Of a stretch of DNA of 64,000 bases, positions 42,006-51,262 are shown piece by piece. The translations under genes and the position numbers were made by a program. The notes under the pieces are model-generated. The model did not search any database and was not told the DNA's origin. It worked only from the letters and a program-made list of their open reading frames with translations. The DNA is taken from assembly GCA_963704475.1 (NCBI GenBank), contig OY969900.1, positions 186,001 through 250,000 on the forward strand, in the 5' to 3' direction. Source of the DNA: UBA9655 sp963704475. Lineage in GTDB: Bacteria > Pseudomonadota > Alphaproteobacteria > UBA9655. The first letter of the stretch is position 1, and each line of letters opens with the position of its first letter.

Positions 42006-42337
42006 GGTCTGCGCTCGAGTGAGACGTACAACAAAGATCCCCAGGCGAACAAAAGAAAGTAACGTCTCAATGCAAATTAATGGTAAGTGAACGTGAATAC
42101 CTCTAGGTATGGTCGAGGCTAGATGAACAGGATGATAGACGAAAAGCCTAGCCCAATTCAGAGCGCCTCGACCATGATCAGAACCAGAAGAGGAACTCAA
42201 AGGCAAGTTCTGCGAACCAGTCACCAAGGCGAACGACACAACGAAAAAATAAAAAGAGAGCCAATGCCCGCGTGCAGAAGAAATTGGTAAAGACAGGGCC
42301 AAATGAACAAGATAAAATTGCATTTTAAGGAGAAAAT
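42006..42337. other. Intergenic stretch with an 11-bp inverted repeat
   Basis: ATGGTCGAGGC (42109-42119) pairs perfectly with GCCTCGACCAT (42165-42175). A second possible stem, GGCTAG (42117-42122) with CTAGCC (42148-42153), overlaps the first, so two alternative folds exist. It may be a leader structure for the 42338 gene or a terminator for 41754. A 173-codon minus-strand frame covers it but looks like chance. Confidence 0.4.
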
Positions 42338-42820
42338 ATGAGAATAAATTTGATCAAAATGGCGATAGTAACCGTTTTAATTTTATGTCTTGGAATCGCC
42401 TCTGCGGTTCAGGCGATGCATGATGAGCATGAAAAAATGAATTATGCGCACGCCCAGCATACAGGCTACTCAGAAGGACTAGCGGGCAGATCGGAGATAC
42501 CCTGGTACAATCGAACTGTTTCAATGAAGACATTCTTATTGGGATGTGGGGCGACTTTTGCCATTACATTGGCATCTACTTTGGCTCCATTAAGAGCACA
42601 GGTGAGTGACCTGGAAGGGGATAAAGCCTACTATTCTTGCTGTGCCAACATGAATTACCGCGCTGTCAGCCATTTGTGCCCACTGAATGCCAATGACACA
42701 GGACGTGTCGGTGGGAACTGTACACCAAGCCCCGAGACGCGACACATCATATGGTGTGACCCTGATGTTCCTCCAGTAAAGCCTGGAACTGCCAACACAT
42801 GCTCGATATTGAAATATTAA
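42338..42820 (+). CDS. Exported membrane-associated protein of unknown function
   Basis: A 160-residue protein I do not recognise, with AAGGAGAAAAT before ATG. Signal peptide (MAIVTVLILCLGIASAVQA), then a His-rich stretch (MHDEHEKMNYAHAQHTGYSE), a second hydrophobic helix (KTFLLGCGATFAITLASTLA), and a Cys-containing tail (YYSCCANMNYRAVSHLCPLN; GNCTPSP; TCSILKY). Likely exported and possibly anchored. It forms a pair with the cysteine-rich 41754 protein. Confidence 0.6.
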   Translation: MRINLIKMAIVTVLILCLGIASAVQAMHDEHEKMNYAHAQHTGYSEGLAGRSEIPWYNRTVSMKTFLLGCGATFAITLASTLAPLRAQVSDLEGDKAYYSCCANMNYRAVSHLCPLNANDTGRVGGNCTPSPETRHIIWCDPDVPPVKPGTANTCSILKY

Positions 42821-43076
42821 ATCTCAGGTATGCACTTGCGGCGGAATGGGCCAAGATTTTTGTGAAAAATAATTGACGACAAAGTCGAACTAAAAAGCTC
42901 ATTTTTATGAGCCGAGAGAGAACAAAAGAAAACGAGGTAAAGATTTGGATTAGAGCAATAAAAAAGACAACATAGAAAACAAGCTTCAGGAGCGAAAACA
43001 ACATCATTCATTGGCAAGAGATAGGGCAGGATTTCCTCTATGGCTGGAGCGAAAAAACTGTGATAAAAAAAGGCTG

Positions 43077-44136
43077 AACTCAAAGTTGAAATGCAACTTA
43101 GTTGAAGAAGTTAGATAATACGGGTTTAGCATCAAAAAGTAACGAGTTAAATTTTTCGATGGGAGTAAGAAACCCGAGAGATTTACGCGGTGTGTTGTTA
43201 ATATCGTTTATAATCAATTCAATATCCATATCTGTATAATCCTTTTCTTTAGATCCTTTAGGAATATCTCGCCGGATAATTCCGTTTGCGTTTTCAACAC
43301 CGCCTTTCTGCCAAGAGGAGTAGGGGTCGCAGAAATAGGTTTTATCTTGGAGAGATTTCCTGAGCAACATATGCTGAGCAAACTCTCCTCCGTTGTCAAA
43401 AGTCATTGATTTTCTTGATTTTTCAGGAAGGTCTTCCAATATATTTTGAATGGCTTCTTCAACGATATCTGCCTTTTTTTGAGGCACTTTTTTAGCCAAG
43501 ACAACTTTCGAGATGCGTTCATAAAGAGTGACAAGGGCTCCCTTATTACCTGCAAAAATGACCGTGTCTCCTTCCCAATGGCCAAACTCCTTGAGAAACT
43601 CTTTGGGTCTTTCATGGATGGAGAGACGATCAGGAATGAGGGAAGCTTTGGCTTTGCGGCAGGGCCTTTGACCTCGTTTTCGTTTTCTTCGAACAAGGTA
43701 TTGAATAAGATTATGTTTTTTTCCTTCTCCATAAATCCATTTATAGATGGACTCATGAGAGATTGTGTGCTCAAAATTTTCTGTCTTCAAGCGCCCTGCG
43801 ATCACTTCTGGCGACCACCCCATAGCAAGATGGTCAACAATCGTGGTCTGCAGGACCTTGAAGCGCTCGATCTTAGATCCAGGGCAACCTCGTCGCTGCT
43901 GGGCTAAAACTTGAGCTTTATCAGGAAGATAAATCCCAACATTAGAATCTGTATTTTGCTTCAATTCCCGAGAAATTGTGGATTTGTGAACCCCTAAAAT
44001 CTTGGCAATTGTCCCTCGAGATTTACCTCCTGCATGCAGGAGGTAAATCTCTGAACGCTTCTCTTGCGTTAAATGTTTGTGTGTCTTTCCCATAGCAACA
44101 GTACCTTACCATACTGTTGCATTTCGTGTTTGAGGT
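43077..44136 (-). mobile_element. IS30-family insertion sequence
   Basis: About 1060 bp. Inward-facing ends share CTCAAA, three variable bases, then GAAATGCAAC. It carries one intact transposase on the minus strand. A detached copy of the left end remains at 6517-6563. Exact ends are uncertain by a few bases. Confidence 0.85.
43098..44093 (-). CDS. IS30 family transposase
   Basis: A 331-residue DDE transposase. HTH region LTQEKRSEIYLLHAGGKSRG and ILGVHKSTISRELKQN, then the catalytic core with GHWEGDTVIFAGNKGALVTL (first Asp), MTFDNGGEFAQHMLL (second Asp) and WQKGGVENANGIIRRDIPKG (Glu). Complete and probably functional. Confidence 0.96.
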   Translation of the reverse strand: MGKTHKHLTQEKRSEIYLLHAGGKSRGTIAKILGVHKSTISRELKQNTDSNVGIYLPDKAQVLAQQRRGCPGSKIERFKVLQTTIVDHLAMGWSPEVIAGRLKTENFEHTISHESIYKWIYGEGKKHNLIQYLVRRKRKRGQRPCRKAKASLIPDRLSIHERPKEFLKEFGHWEGDTVIFAGNKGALVTLYERISKVVLAKKVPQKKADIVEEAIQNILEDLPEKSRKSMTFDNGGEFAQHMLLRKSLQDKTYFCDPYSSWQKGGVENANGIIRRDIPKGSKEKDYTDMDIELIINDINNTPRKSLGFLTPIEKFNSLLFDAKPVLSNFFN

Positions 44137-44413
44137 TAGGAACTACAGAATTATTTCATCGGTAATATTTTCTGAGCTAATAGGCAGAAATATACCGAAA
44201 GTAGAGATGACTCTCATCTCCTTCATACTTTAAATGAAGCAGTTAAAGATGATCTTCTATCTCTTCTAAAAGAGATAAAGGACTTGGCCTTTGAAATTGC
44301 GCATTAGACCATTGTTTGAGTAAGAGTAATTTATCTTAGCGTACTATGGAAATTGACCGTGAAGTCTTCAAAAGCAGGCAAAAATAAAGAAGGCTTGTGA
44401 ACTTTGGCAATTT
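44137..44413. other. Gene debris
   Basis: A short open stretch on the plus strand ending at the TAG near 44308 encodes DDSHLLHTLNEAVKDDLLSL and LKEIKDLAFEIAH after an upstream stop; its beginning was probably removed by the IS30 insertion. Not identified. Confidence 0.3.
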
Positions 44414-45606
44414 TTATTCTGCAATTTGTTCATGTTGCAAAACAAGCTTTTCAAGCTTGCTTCCAAAGATTTGTGTCGCTTGTTTTAAAGGTTCATCTGC
44501 CAAATGGGCATAGCGTGAGTCGTAGATGATTGGGTATGCCCAAACAACTTCCCAACAATGCTTAAGCTTAAACCACTAGAAACAAGATGGGATGCGTGAG
44601 TGTGACGAAGATCATGGATCCGAAAATCAGATAGGTTCGCTTTTTTTGTAATTGTATCCCATGATTTTTTGATTTCTTGCAGAGGCTTTCCTGGAATTCT
44701 TCCAGGAAATAAGAAGGGGGAGGTTGAGTCCTTCTTCATAGCCTTCAACATTTCAATAGCTTGAGCTGATAGAGGAACATGCGCCATCCTTTTTTGTTTT
44801 GTTGTATGTGCTGGTTTTGTCCATATTTCTCGTTCAAGATCAAATTGATTCCAGGTAGCATGGAGGACTTCACTTCGTCTAGACCCCGTTAAAAGAAGAA
44901 GACGCAAAGCATTGGAGATGTTTTGATCATGGTGCTCATCTAGAGCTTCCCATAATCGTTGAAGTTCCTCATTATTTAACCATCGATGCCGTTTGTATTC
45001 TTGATATTTTTCAACTCCATGAACGGGATTATCAAGTCTCCAGCTCCACTGGATAGCAAGGGTAAACATTTTGCTTAAAAGAGCGCGAACTCTATTGGCT
45101 TTATAGGGAGTTTCTTTGAGTTCAGCATGGAGTTTTTGCAAGTCGAAGCTGGAAAGTGCCGTGACAGCTAAGAAACCATATTTTTTGTAAATGATATTTT
45201 TTAAAAAAACTTCATCTTCCTTGCAGCCTTTTGATTTCTTTTTGACACGAGCATGAGACTTTAAATATTCTTCACCAAGATCATAAACTGTAGGAACATC
45301 CTCATTTTTTACAGGCTCAACAGAAGGATCCTCACCAAGGGAGATACTTAAAGCTAGTTGAACTGCTTTCGCTCGAGCACCTTCTGTGGTGATAGACCCA
45401 TGCACTCCTATTTTGACTTTATGAGTTTCGTTATCTTTGTTGCGATATTGAAGAAAATAGGTTTTACGACCAGTCGGATAAACTCTCACACAAAACCCTA
45501 TGATTTCAGTATCCCACACAACGATTCGTTTTGTTGAATCCGGCTCGAGAGCTTCAACGATCCTTTTGGTTAGCTTGCACTTGTTGGAAGTTTTTTGAGA
45601 CGACAT
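44414..45606 (-). pseudogene. P4-type tyrosine integrase, frameshifted before the catalytic Tyr
   Basis: A phage P4-like integrase. It keeps the arm-binding N-terminus (TKRIVVWDTEIIGFCVRVYP), core LKETPYKANRVRALLSKMFT, Arg in LLLTGSRRSEVLHATW, and the HxxR box RIHDLRHTHASHLVSSGLSL. After GKLFGHTQSSTT the frame shifts and ends early at 44485. The correct continuation RYAHLADEPLKQATQIFGSK is found in another frame down to 44414. The catalytic Tyr is thus out of frame and the enzyme is dead. It lies beside a tRNA-Arg 3' fragment at 45841, its probable integration site. Confidence 0.85.
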
Positions 45607-45840
45607 ACTTTCTCCTATTTTTTAATTAACCTTGTGACTATGATCAGACGGTTAATTGGGATTTTCTTCTTTCATCATAGCAAAAGCTTTTTTCAGGTTC
45701 AACTCAAAAAGGGGAGCATATGGGGAGCAACAGAACGAGATTCAGGGATATTTTTGGATATCTAGGGATATCTCAGATGTCCATAAGACTTAATGTTTTC
45801 ATAACAAAATATATTCAGAGATATCGATAGATATGTATAG
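45607..45840. other. Integrase upstream region with short repeats
   Basis: Contains GGGATATTTTTGGATATC, AGGGATATCTC and AGAGATATCGATAGATATG, related repeats that could be integrase arm sites, between the integrase pseudogene and the tRNA-Arg remnant. Confidence 0.4.
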
Positions 45841-45893
45841 CTTCTCCGACTATCAATCAGAAGGTTAGGAGTTCGAATCTTCTCGAACGCCCC
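45841..45893 (+). other. tRNA-Arg 3' fragment, probable attachment-site remnant
   Basis: The 3' end matches an arginine tRNA: T-arm AGGAG-TTCGAAT-CTTCT and acceptor CGAACGC, partner of GCGTTCG in Arg(ACG) tRNAs. The anticodon loop region CCGACTATCAATCAG is altered, and the 5' half is absent. It overlaps the last codons of the XRE gene on the other strand. Confidence 0.6.
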
Positions 45894-46393
45894 GGTGTTT
45901 CTTTAGACCTTTGCGGTTTATAAAAAAAGTCACTTCCGCAATTACAAGTGAGGGAAATAAACCACTTTGCAAAAGCTTTATTGACAGTTGAAGGGCTCTT
46001 CTCGAGAGAATGGAGGTAAGCTTCTCGAACGCAGGTCAAGTACTGTGTCGTTGTAATGGGCTTTTTATTTTTTTGAAAGAGTTCGTCAACAACCCGGACA
46101 CACTCTTCCATCAAGGAAGAGGTGGTGTGAGTTTTTTGGAGAAGCGTTTCTATAGAAAGACGGAGGCAGAATTCGTCTTGTTGTAGTCCTTTAGGAATTT
46201 CTAAGAGATCTTTGATATTAGAATTTAACGCGTCGGCAATAGCTTGTAAATTTACTGCGCTCGGGTTTTTTGATTTTCCTGTGACAATGTTTCTGACTGC
46301 GTGAGGGTTAAGCCCCGCTTTGGCTTCAAGAGCCATAATAGTCAAGCCAGCAGCCTTCATCTTGAGACTAATATTTTGAGCTATAATGTTCAT
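45857..46393 (-). CDS. XRE-family transcriptional regulator
   Basis: A 178-residue DNA-binding protein. The N-terminal HTH (residues about 8-65) reads MKAAGLTIMALEAKAGLNPH, AVRNIVTGKSKNPSAVNLQA and IADALNSNIKDLL, as in P2/P22-type repressors. The C-terminal half carries no recognised domain, and its last residues (PGRSRRFELLTF) are encoded by the tRNA-Arg remnant, so the original end was replaced at integration. It is probably the regulator of the decayed island. Confidence 0.8.
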   Translation of the reverse strand: MNIIAQNISLKMKAAGLTIMALEAKAGLNPHAVRNIVTGKSKNPSAVNLQAIADALNSNIKDLLEIPKGLQQDEFCLRLSIETLLQKTHTTSSLMEECVRVVDELFQKNKKPITTTQYLTCVREAYLHSLEKSPSTVNKAFAKWFISLTCNCGSDFFYKPQRSKETPGRSRRFELLTF

Positions 46394-46602
46394 AAAAACC
46401 TTCCTCTATAAGCTTATCTGGCCGGCAAGCAATCATATAGGGAGGCCAAAATAGCTTGTATAATACAAATACATCATTCTAATATTTTTGTACATAACAA
46501 ATTTTTTTTATCTTCTAAAGATATTAATTTATATATTTTAAATATCAACATGATGCAATATATAATATATACATTGTTTGCATATGCGAATGAGGCTTGC
46601 GA
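46394..46602. other. AT-rich intergenic DNA
   Basis: Very AT-rich, between the XRE gene start and the end of the HipS-HTH gene; CTTGTATAATACAAATA near 46454 could be an operator for the XRE protein. No gene seen. Confidence 0.35.
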
Positions 46603-48123
46603 TTATGAGTCGCCGAAAGGCCAAATACTTCTTACATCCTCACTTGAGGAAAAAAATCTTGGGTTACCATAGAGTTTGATAGCATCTCGCATCTCTCCCT
46701 CCGTAAATTTCTTTTCATTTATAAACCCAACAGCGTGAATGCGCTCCTGAAGATAGTGAGCGCGTGGATCAGGATAGTGTAGATCATTAAATATCCCTCT
46801 GATCCATTTCTTTTCGTGTCTAGTCTTAAATCCTGCTCTTTTACACTCGTCCGGTAACGTTTCGCTTCCATACAGAATATTCCAATAATCTCCCCACTCT
46901 GAGACGTCTATAAGGCATCCTCTCATATCTATGATGATCACGTGATATCTTTGAGGGGTATTATGATCTTGAGGAATATTAGGATCCAAAAGTTTCAGCG
47001 CTTTTATGTTTTCCTCTTTGTTAAAGTTCCTCACTTTGCTAAGAATGGCCCGTTGAGCTTTAATGAGATCACGTATCGCGGGGGAATTCGCGCTGTCAGT
47101 TGGTGTTATTTGTGAACTGAATCTTGCCGTAGTGCCCTGCACTTTTGTCTTTTCTTTAACAGCTAGCCCTTCTTCAAGACTCGTCAGTGCGATAAGCCAT
47201 TCTGGTGTATTTTTGTTTTTCTCATTGTATATCCTAAAGTCTACAGAACTATCTCCAGCACCTGTTTTAAATTTGTATTCAGCCTTCAACCCTGCGCAAT
47301 GGATGGCATTAGCAAAACGGACTTCGAATAAGGCTCTTTTTGTGAGTTGCGCATCCTTATGATCATAGGTAGGAGAGTACCTTAATGCTTTTTTGATGAG
47401 AGCATCATTAAGCATCTTTAGCGCCCAAGGGACTCCCTTTAGTTTTTCTGCAGCCTCTTTGCTAAAGTTAAGCTCTTCCCAACTTAATATATTTCTTTTA
47501 GGCCGTAGTTGAGAGAGGAGTCTCTTTCTTTTAGTAGAGTGAAGAGCTCCTCCATATTTTTCTACATAATAGGCTGCTGTCTCGGGGAAATGATGAAATA
47601 TCTCAAGAAACCTAAGAACTTCTGCCCCACTAGCTTTATCGTTTTCGACACGAACAATTGTTGCCTGTGAGATTCCGAAGCAAAGTCCAAAATCTCTCGT
47701 TGATAGGCCCAGCTCCTTTCTAAACTTCTTGAGATCTTCTCCTGTGAACATATCCCCCCATAGGGGTTCAAAGATAAACCATGAAGGTCCTCTACTTCCT
47801 ATTGTGGTTAATAAAACAAAGATATTGTCTTCTTCTGGCGAGATGCCAAATTCTTGACAATAATCAGGATAGGCAGGATTTTCTTGTGACGGTATTCTTT
47901 CCTGAAAAGACGGGAATATCTGTTTAGATTCAAAATATCGTTTTGTGAGAGGGAACTCTTGACCTAAGGGGAGGGCCTTTTTATAGGAGAGATATTTTTC
48001 GTCATACGAAAAAATATAAATGCTATCCTTTTGTTCTAGCTTTCCAACAAAGATTCGGCTTGAGCGTTGTTCTAGAAAAACGTTAACGCCTGTTACGAAT
48101 GAATAATCAAGTTTATACGACAT
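46603..48123 (-). CDS. HipS-like/XRE fusion protein with extra C-terminal domain
   Basis: A 506-residue fusion. Residues about 10-110 resemble the HipA N-terminal subdomain, or HipS (VNVFLEQRSSRIFVGKLEQK; YLSYKKALPLGQEFPLTKRY). An XRE helix-turn-helix follows at about 128-180 (DLKKFRKELGLSTRDFGLCF; SQATIVRVENDKASGAEVLR), equivalent to HipB. The remaining 300 residues are unassigned; SSVDFRIYNEKNKNTPEWLI with an upstream Glu helix (LFEVRFANAI) and HVIIIDMRGCLIDVSEW hint at a restriction-endonuclease-like fold, but no clear ExK is seen. The start overlaps the stop of the upstream kinase gene by 11 bases. In HipBST systems the short S protein and HTH protein counteract the kinase. Confidence 0.75.
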   Translation of the reverse strand: MSYKLDYSFVTGVNVFLEQRSSRIFVGKLEQKDSIYIFSYDEKYLSYKKALPLGQEFPLTKRYFESKQIFPSFQERIPSQENPAYPDYCQEFGISPEEDNIFVLLTTIGSRGPSWFIFEPLWGDMFTGEDLKKFRKELGLSTRDFGLCFGISQATIVRVENDKASGAEVLRFLEIFHHFPETAAYYVEKYGGALHSTKRKRLLSQLRPKRNILSWEELNFSKEAAEKLKGVPWALKMLNDALIKKALRYSPTYDHKDAQLTKRALFEVRFANAIHCAGLKAEYKFKTGAGDSSVDFRIYNEKNKNTPEWLIALTSLEEGLAVKEKTKVQGTTARFSSQITPTDSANSPAIRDLIKAQRAILSKVRNFNKEENIKALKLLDPNIPQDHNTPQRYHVIIIDMRGCLIDVSEWGDYWNILYGSETLPDECKRAGFKTRHEKKWIRGIFNDLHYPDPRAHYLQERIHAVGFINEKKFTEGEMRDAIKLYGNPRFFSSSEDVRSIWPFGDS

Positions 48124-49024
48124 GATGCAGTTCTTGATAGGAGCGTTCCATAAACCTTAAAAAAGCTTTTTTTCTCATCTCAGAAAGGAAGGACTCCTGA
48201 ATGAGAAGACGGACCTTCTCGATGTCTAAATCTTTTTTAAATGCGCTAATTTCCTCCTTAAAACCTAGCTGACTGAATTCCTCAATGTAATCTTTCATTG
48301 TGGGTTCTTGAGTTGTGGACGTTGCAATGGCAAGGCGGGGAGAGTGCATAGCCCCAAGAAACTCTGCAATACCAAAATAAGAAGGATTATCGTAGTAGGG
48401 GGAAAAACTATAACCGTACGACGTACAAATAAGGCCGAAGTTTCGACCATGCCGATCATGATTACCAATGAGTGCATCAAATAAGCACATTTTGATGAAT
48501 TTTTTTATTTCCGTAAGTCTACTCGTATGTTTCTCAACAATGGCCAGTAATGTCTCAAGATCGTAAGCATCTGATTCTTTTAAGAATCTCCATATGTGTT
48601 CTAGGGTCGAAGGCACAAAGTCCTGCATAAAATTATAGGTTACAAAACAATCCTGCTCATTTTGAAAATGTAAAAGATGATTTTTGGGGATATCGAGCCC
48701 TAAAAGAGTCCCGATTTGATTGCAGACATATTCCGTCTTGGCTAATTCAGGGTATTCGTCAGATAGTTTTAAGATGTATTTCTTTCCTCCTAAATCGCCT
48801 GCATATTTCTTGAATTTTCCATGAAAAAAGCTTGTCACAAAATGAGGCTGTTTATGATCAACGAGGGTTCGCTCAAAACTTAGATTTTGAAAGTCCTCCT
48901 CCTCAGCAGAATGGTTCGTGTTTTTTGCAAAAAACCATTCCTTAAAGCAAAGTGGATGCAATCCATGTTTTTTCTTCGCATTATTGTCAAAGGGTTCTTT
49001 GCATTTATAACATATGTTTGTCAT
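48113..49024 (-). CDS. hipT: HipT-like serine/threonine kinase (HipA C-terminal type)
   Basis: A 303-residue toxin-type kinase. An N-terminal Cys/His cluster (CYKCKEPFDNNAKKKHGLHP with a later Cys in LCFKEW) is a probable zinc ribbon. The kinase core shows KKYILKLSDEYPELAKTEYV (ATP-binding Lys), the catalytic loop LFDALIGNHDRHGRNFGLI and the metal-binding YDNPS. It lacks the HipA N-terminal subdomain, which is in the next gene. Known HipA/HipT kinases phosphorylate Glu- or Trp-tRNA synthetase. AAGGTGAG precedes the ATG. It is first in a two-gene operon. Confidence 0.85.
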   Translation of the reverse strand: MTNICYKCKEPFDNNAKKKHGLHPLCFKEWFFAKNTNHSAEEEDFQNLSFERTLVDHKQPHFVTSFFHGKFKKYAGDLGGKKYILKLSDEYPELAKTEYVCNQIGTLLGLDIPKNHLLHFQNEQDCFVTYNFMQDFVPSTLEHIWRFLKESDAYDLETLLAIVEKHTSRLTEIKKFIKMCLFDALIGNHDRHGRNFGLICTSYGYSFSPYYDNPSYFGIAEFLGAMHSPRLAIATSTTQEPTMKDYIEEFSQLGFKEEISAFKKDLDIEKVRLLIQESFLSEMRKKAFLRFMERSYQELHHVV

Positions 49025-49283
49025 ATCTCACCTTAGCGTCGATTTTCTATTTAGGATATGTCACTAAAAATACGATGTCAATCTATATCAACAAAAAAAT
49101 GATTTTATATAACATCAATAATGTCTCAAGAATGCAGAAAACACCCCATAAAACCCTCTCTCTACCGTTCAGGACTCTTACGAGTTCGACTAAGCCTTGA
49201 CAGCCAAAACGTAGTCCTTCCTGCATTGGGACTTTAAAAAAGTGCTTCTTAAAGATGCAGAAGGAGGGGTATGATGAAAAATC
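49025..49283. other. Promoter region of the hipT operon and unassigned DNA
   Basis: GATATGTCACTAAAAATACG with ATGTCAATCTATATC at 49054-49092 forms related, partly inverted boxes just upstream of hipT, candidates for autoregulation by the HTH protein. AAGGAGGGGT near 49261-49270 is a strong ribosome-binding site, followed by only a 25-codon frame. Confidence 0.4.
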
Positions 49284-49960
49284 ATGATAGAAATAATGCC
49301 AAATATTTTAAGGATATACGTCCTTATCTGGCCGTTCATGCTTATTGATACAGCTACTTGTACATCTATTGGCAATACTCAAAGAAATGATACTCCTTCA
49401 GAGGAAATGTACATCACGAGCCTCCAGGGCGGTCTTGATATGAGCTTGGAGCTTCTTGCACAAAAATCAAGAGATGCTTTAAATACATTATATTTCATGA
49501 GTATCTTTTGTACTATGACATTCCTGAGCCCTATATTGATCAGTTTTTGAAAAAAATAAACGCAAGAGAAAAAACAGCACAAGTTATCAAACTGTTGAAT
49601 GACTCGGGATTGGTAAAAACTGTAACTCCCTACACAGGAAAGGGAGAAAAGGCACCCTCTCATTTTGTCCTGCATGAGTTAGTTCATCAACTTATTCGAG
49701 AAAGGATCCCCGTAGAAGAGAAAAAGAACCTCATTGCTACAGCAGCAAAAATAATGTTGGATATCTTGAGAGAACCCAATAAAACATTGTCAGCTACATA
49801 CTACAATGATCCCATTCATTTGTTGCATGCCGAAAAGCTCTGTCAATCTGCATACGAAATCCAATACTTTAATAATCCTGACATCGTCAAGCTAAGCGCC
49901 CGTATACTCCGATGGCTTATGTATACAGAAAAGCAAGGTATTTTGAAACGTCGAAAGTAG
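49284..49960 (+). pseudogene. Frameshifted remnant resembling the STAND/TPR protein
   Basis: The first frame starts with a hydrophobic signal-like segment (NILRIYVLIWPFMLIDTATC) and runs to LAQKSRDALNTLYF. A second frame carries YYDIPEPYIDQFLKKINARE, VIKLLNDSGLVKTVTPYTGK and HFVLHELVHQLIRERIPVEE, ending at 49960. The order (short winged-helix-like piece, then HELVHQLI) recalls the post-NB-ARC region of the protein at 60330-63767. It is probably a truncated member of that family. Similarity is judged by eye only. Confidence 0.4.
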
Positions 49961-50116
49961 ATAAAAGAAGAGATTGAAGCTGATCTCAAAATGGGCACAC
50001 GTAGGCACGCTTCTGTCTTATTATCGCATTCTTTTTTTCATAGTTCAGAACCTTTTGATATTTCTAATGGGTAAGAAAGACGCGCGTATATCTCAAACCC
50101 ATGACAGCTGCAGACA

Positions 50117-51262
50117 TTACAATGTCCCAATCTGACTCCCAAACAGCTCAGCGGCTTGTCTCAAAGGTTCATCCGCCAAATGGGCGTAGCGTTGGATCGT
50201 TGAGGCTTGGGTGTGCCCGAGAAGTTTTCCGACGATACTCAAGCTTAAACCACTGGAAACCAAATGAGAGGCATGGGTATGGCGAAGATCGTGGATACGT
50301 ACATTTTCTAATTTCGCCTCTTTTATAATTTTCTCCCAAAAGTTTTTTATATCTCGGATGGGTTTTTCTCCAGATTGATCGGGGAAAAGATGGTGCGCAT
50401 TTTTTGGAAACAGATTTTTAAGCTGGTGTAAAGTAGTCAGAGTCATCTCTGAAAGAGGCAGATGCTCTCTTTTATTCTGCTTCGTTAAATGAGAGGGTTT
50501 CGTCCACACGCCTTTTTTCAGATCAAATTGGTCCCATGTAGCATGCAACACCTCAGACTTCCGAGCACCTGTGAGCACGAGAAGTTTTAAAGAAAAGGCT
50601 GCAGGATGATGATGGTAGCGCTCTAAGACATCCCAAAACCGGTTCAGTTCTTCCTTACTTAACCACCTATCTCGTTTTTCTTCTTGATAACGGTCGATTC
50701 CCTTGACTGGATTATCGGGACGCCACTCCCAAGAGACCGCTAAAGAAAACATTTTTGAAAGTAAAGCGAGAACACGATTGGCCTGATAGGGTGTTTTTGC
50801 AAGTCGAAGATGGAGACTTTCAATTGTTCTCCGAGAAACTTTTTTAACTTGTTCGTTGCCCAGGGCAGGTAAAATATATTTGTTTAACAACTTGTTGTCT
50901 TCCACCACACTTCTTGGTCTTTTACGTGGTGCGTATCTATTCAAGTAATCTTGGACAAGATCTTTTATAAGCGGAAGGCCTTTATGATCTTTCTTGCTTG
51001 CCACAGGATCTCCTCCATGGGCAATTTCTCCAATATACTTCTTGGCCAGTACACGCGCTTCTTCTGTATTTAGTTGCCCATGAACACCGATTTTAAAATG
51101 CTTTCTTACACGGCTGGAGTTCCAGTATTGCACAAAATAGGTTATCCTTCCGCTTGGGAGGATAAGAACACCAAATCCTTTGAGTTATGTATCCCAGTAT
51201 TGCAGGGTTTTTCCAGTTTGAGGAAGAATGGCTTCTACAAAGCGTTTTGTTATTTTAGGCAT
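50117..51262 (-). pseudogene. P4-type tyrosine integrase with an internal stop codon
   Basis: A near-complete integrase closely resembling the one at 44414-45606. It retains the Arg in LVLTGARKSEVLHATW, HxxR in RIHDLRHTHASHLVSSGLSL, and the catalytic Tyr in STIQRYAHLADEPLRQAAEL. The original ATG is at 51262 (MPKITKRFVEAILPQTGKTL); a TAA at 51187-51185 interrupts it after about 25 codons. Re-initiation downstream would yield 338 residues without the N-terminal arm-binding part. It sits beside a tRNA-Leu 3' fragment at 51490-51552. Confidence 0.8.

Noticed and set aside
41802..42323. 173-codon open frame on the minus strand over the cysteine-rich gene
   Set aside because: It is antisense to a gene with a clear signal peptide and ribosome-binding site, has no recognisable domain and unusual composition; treated as chance.
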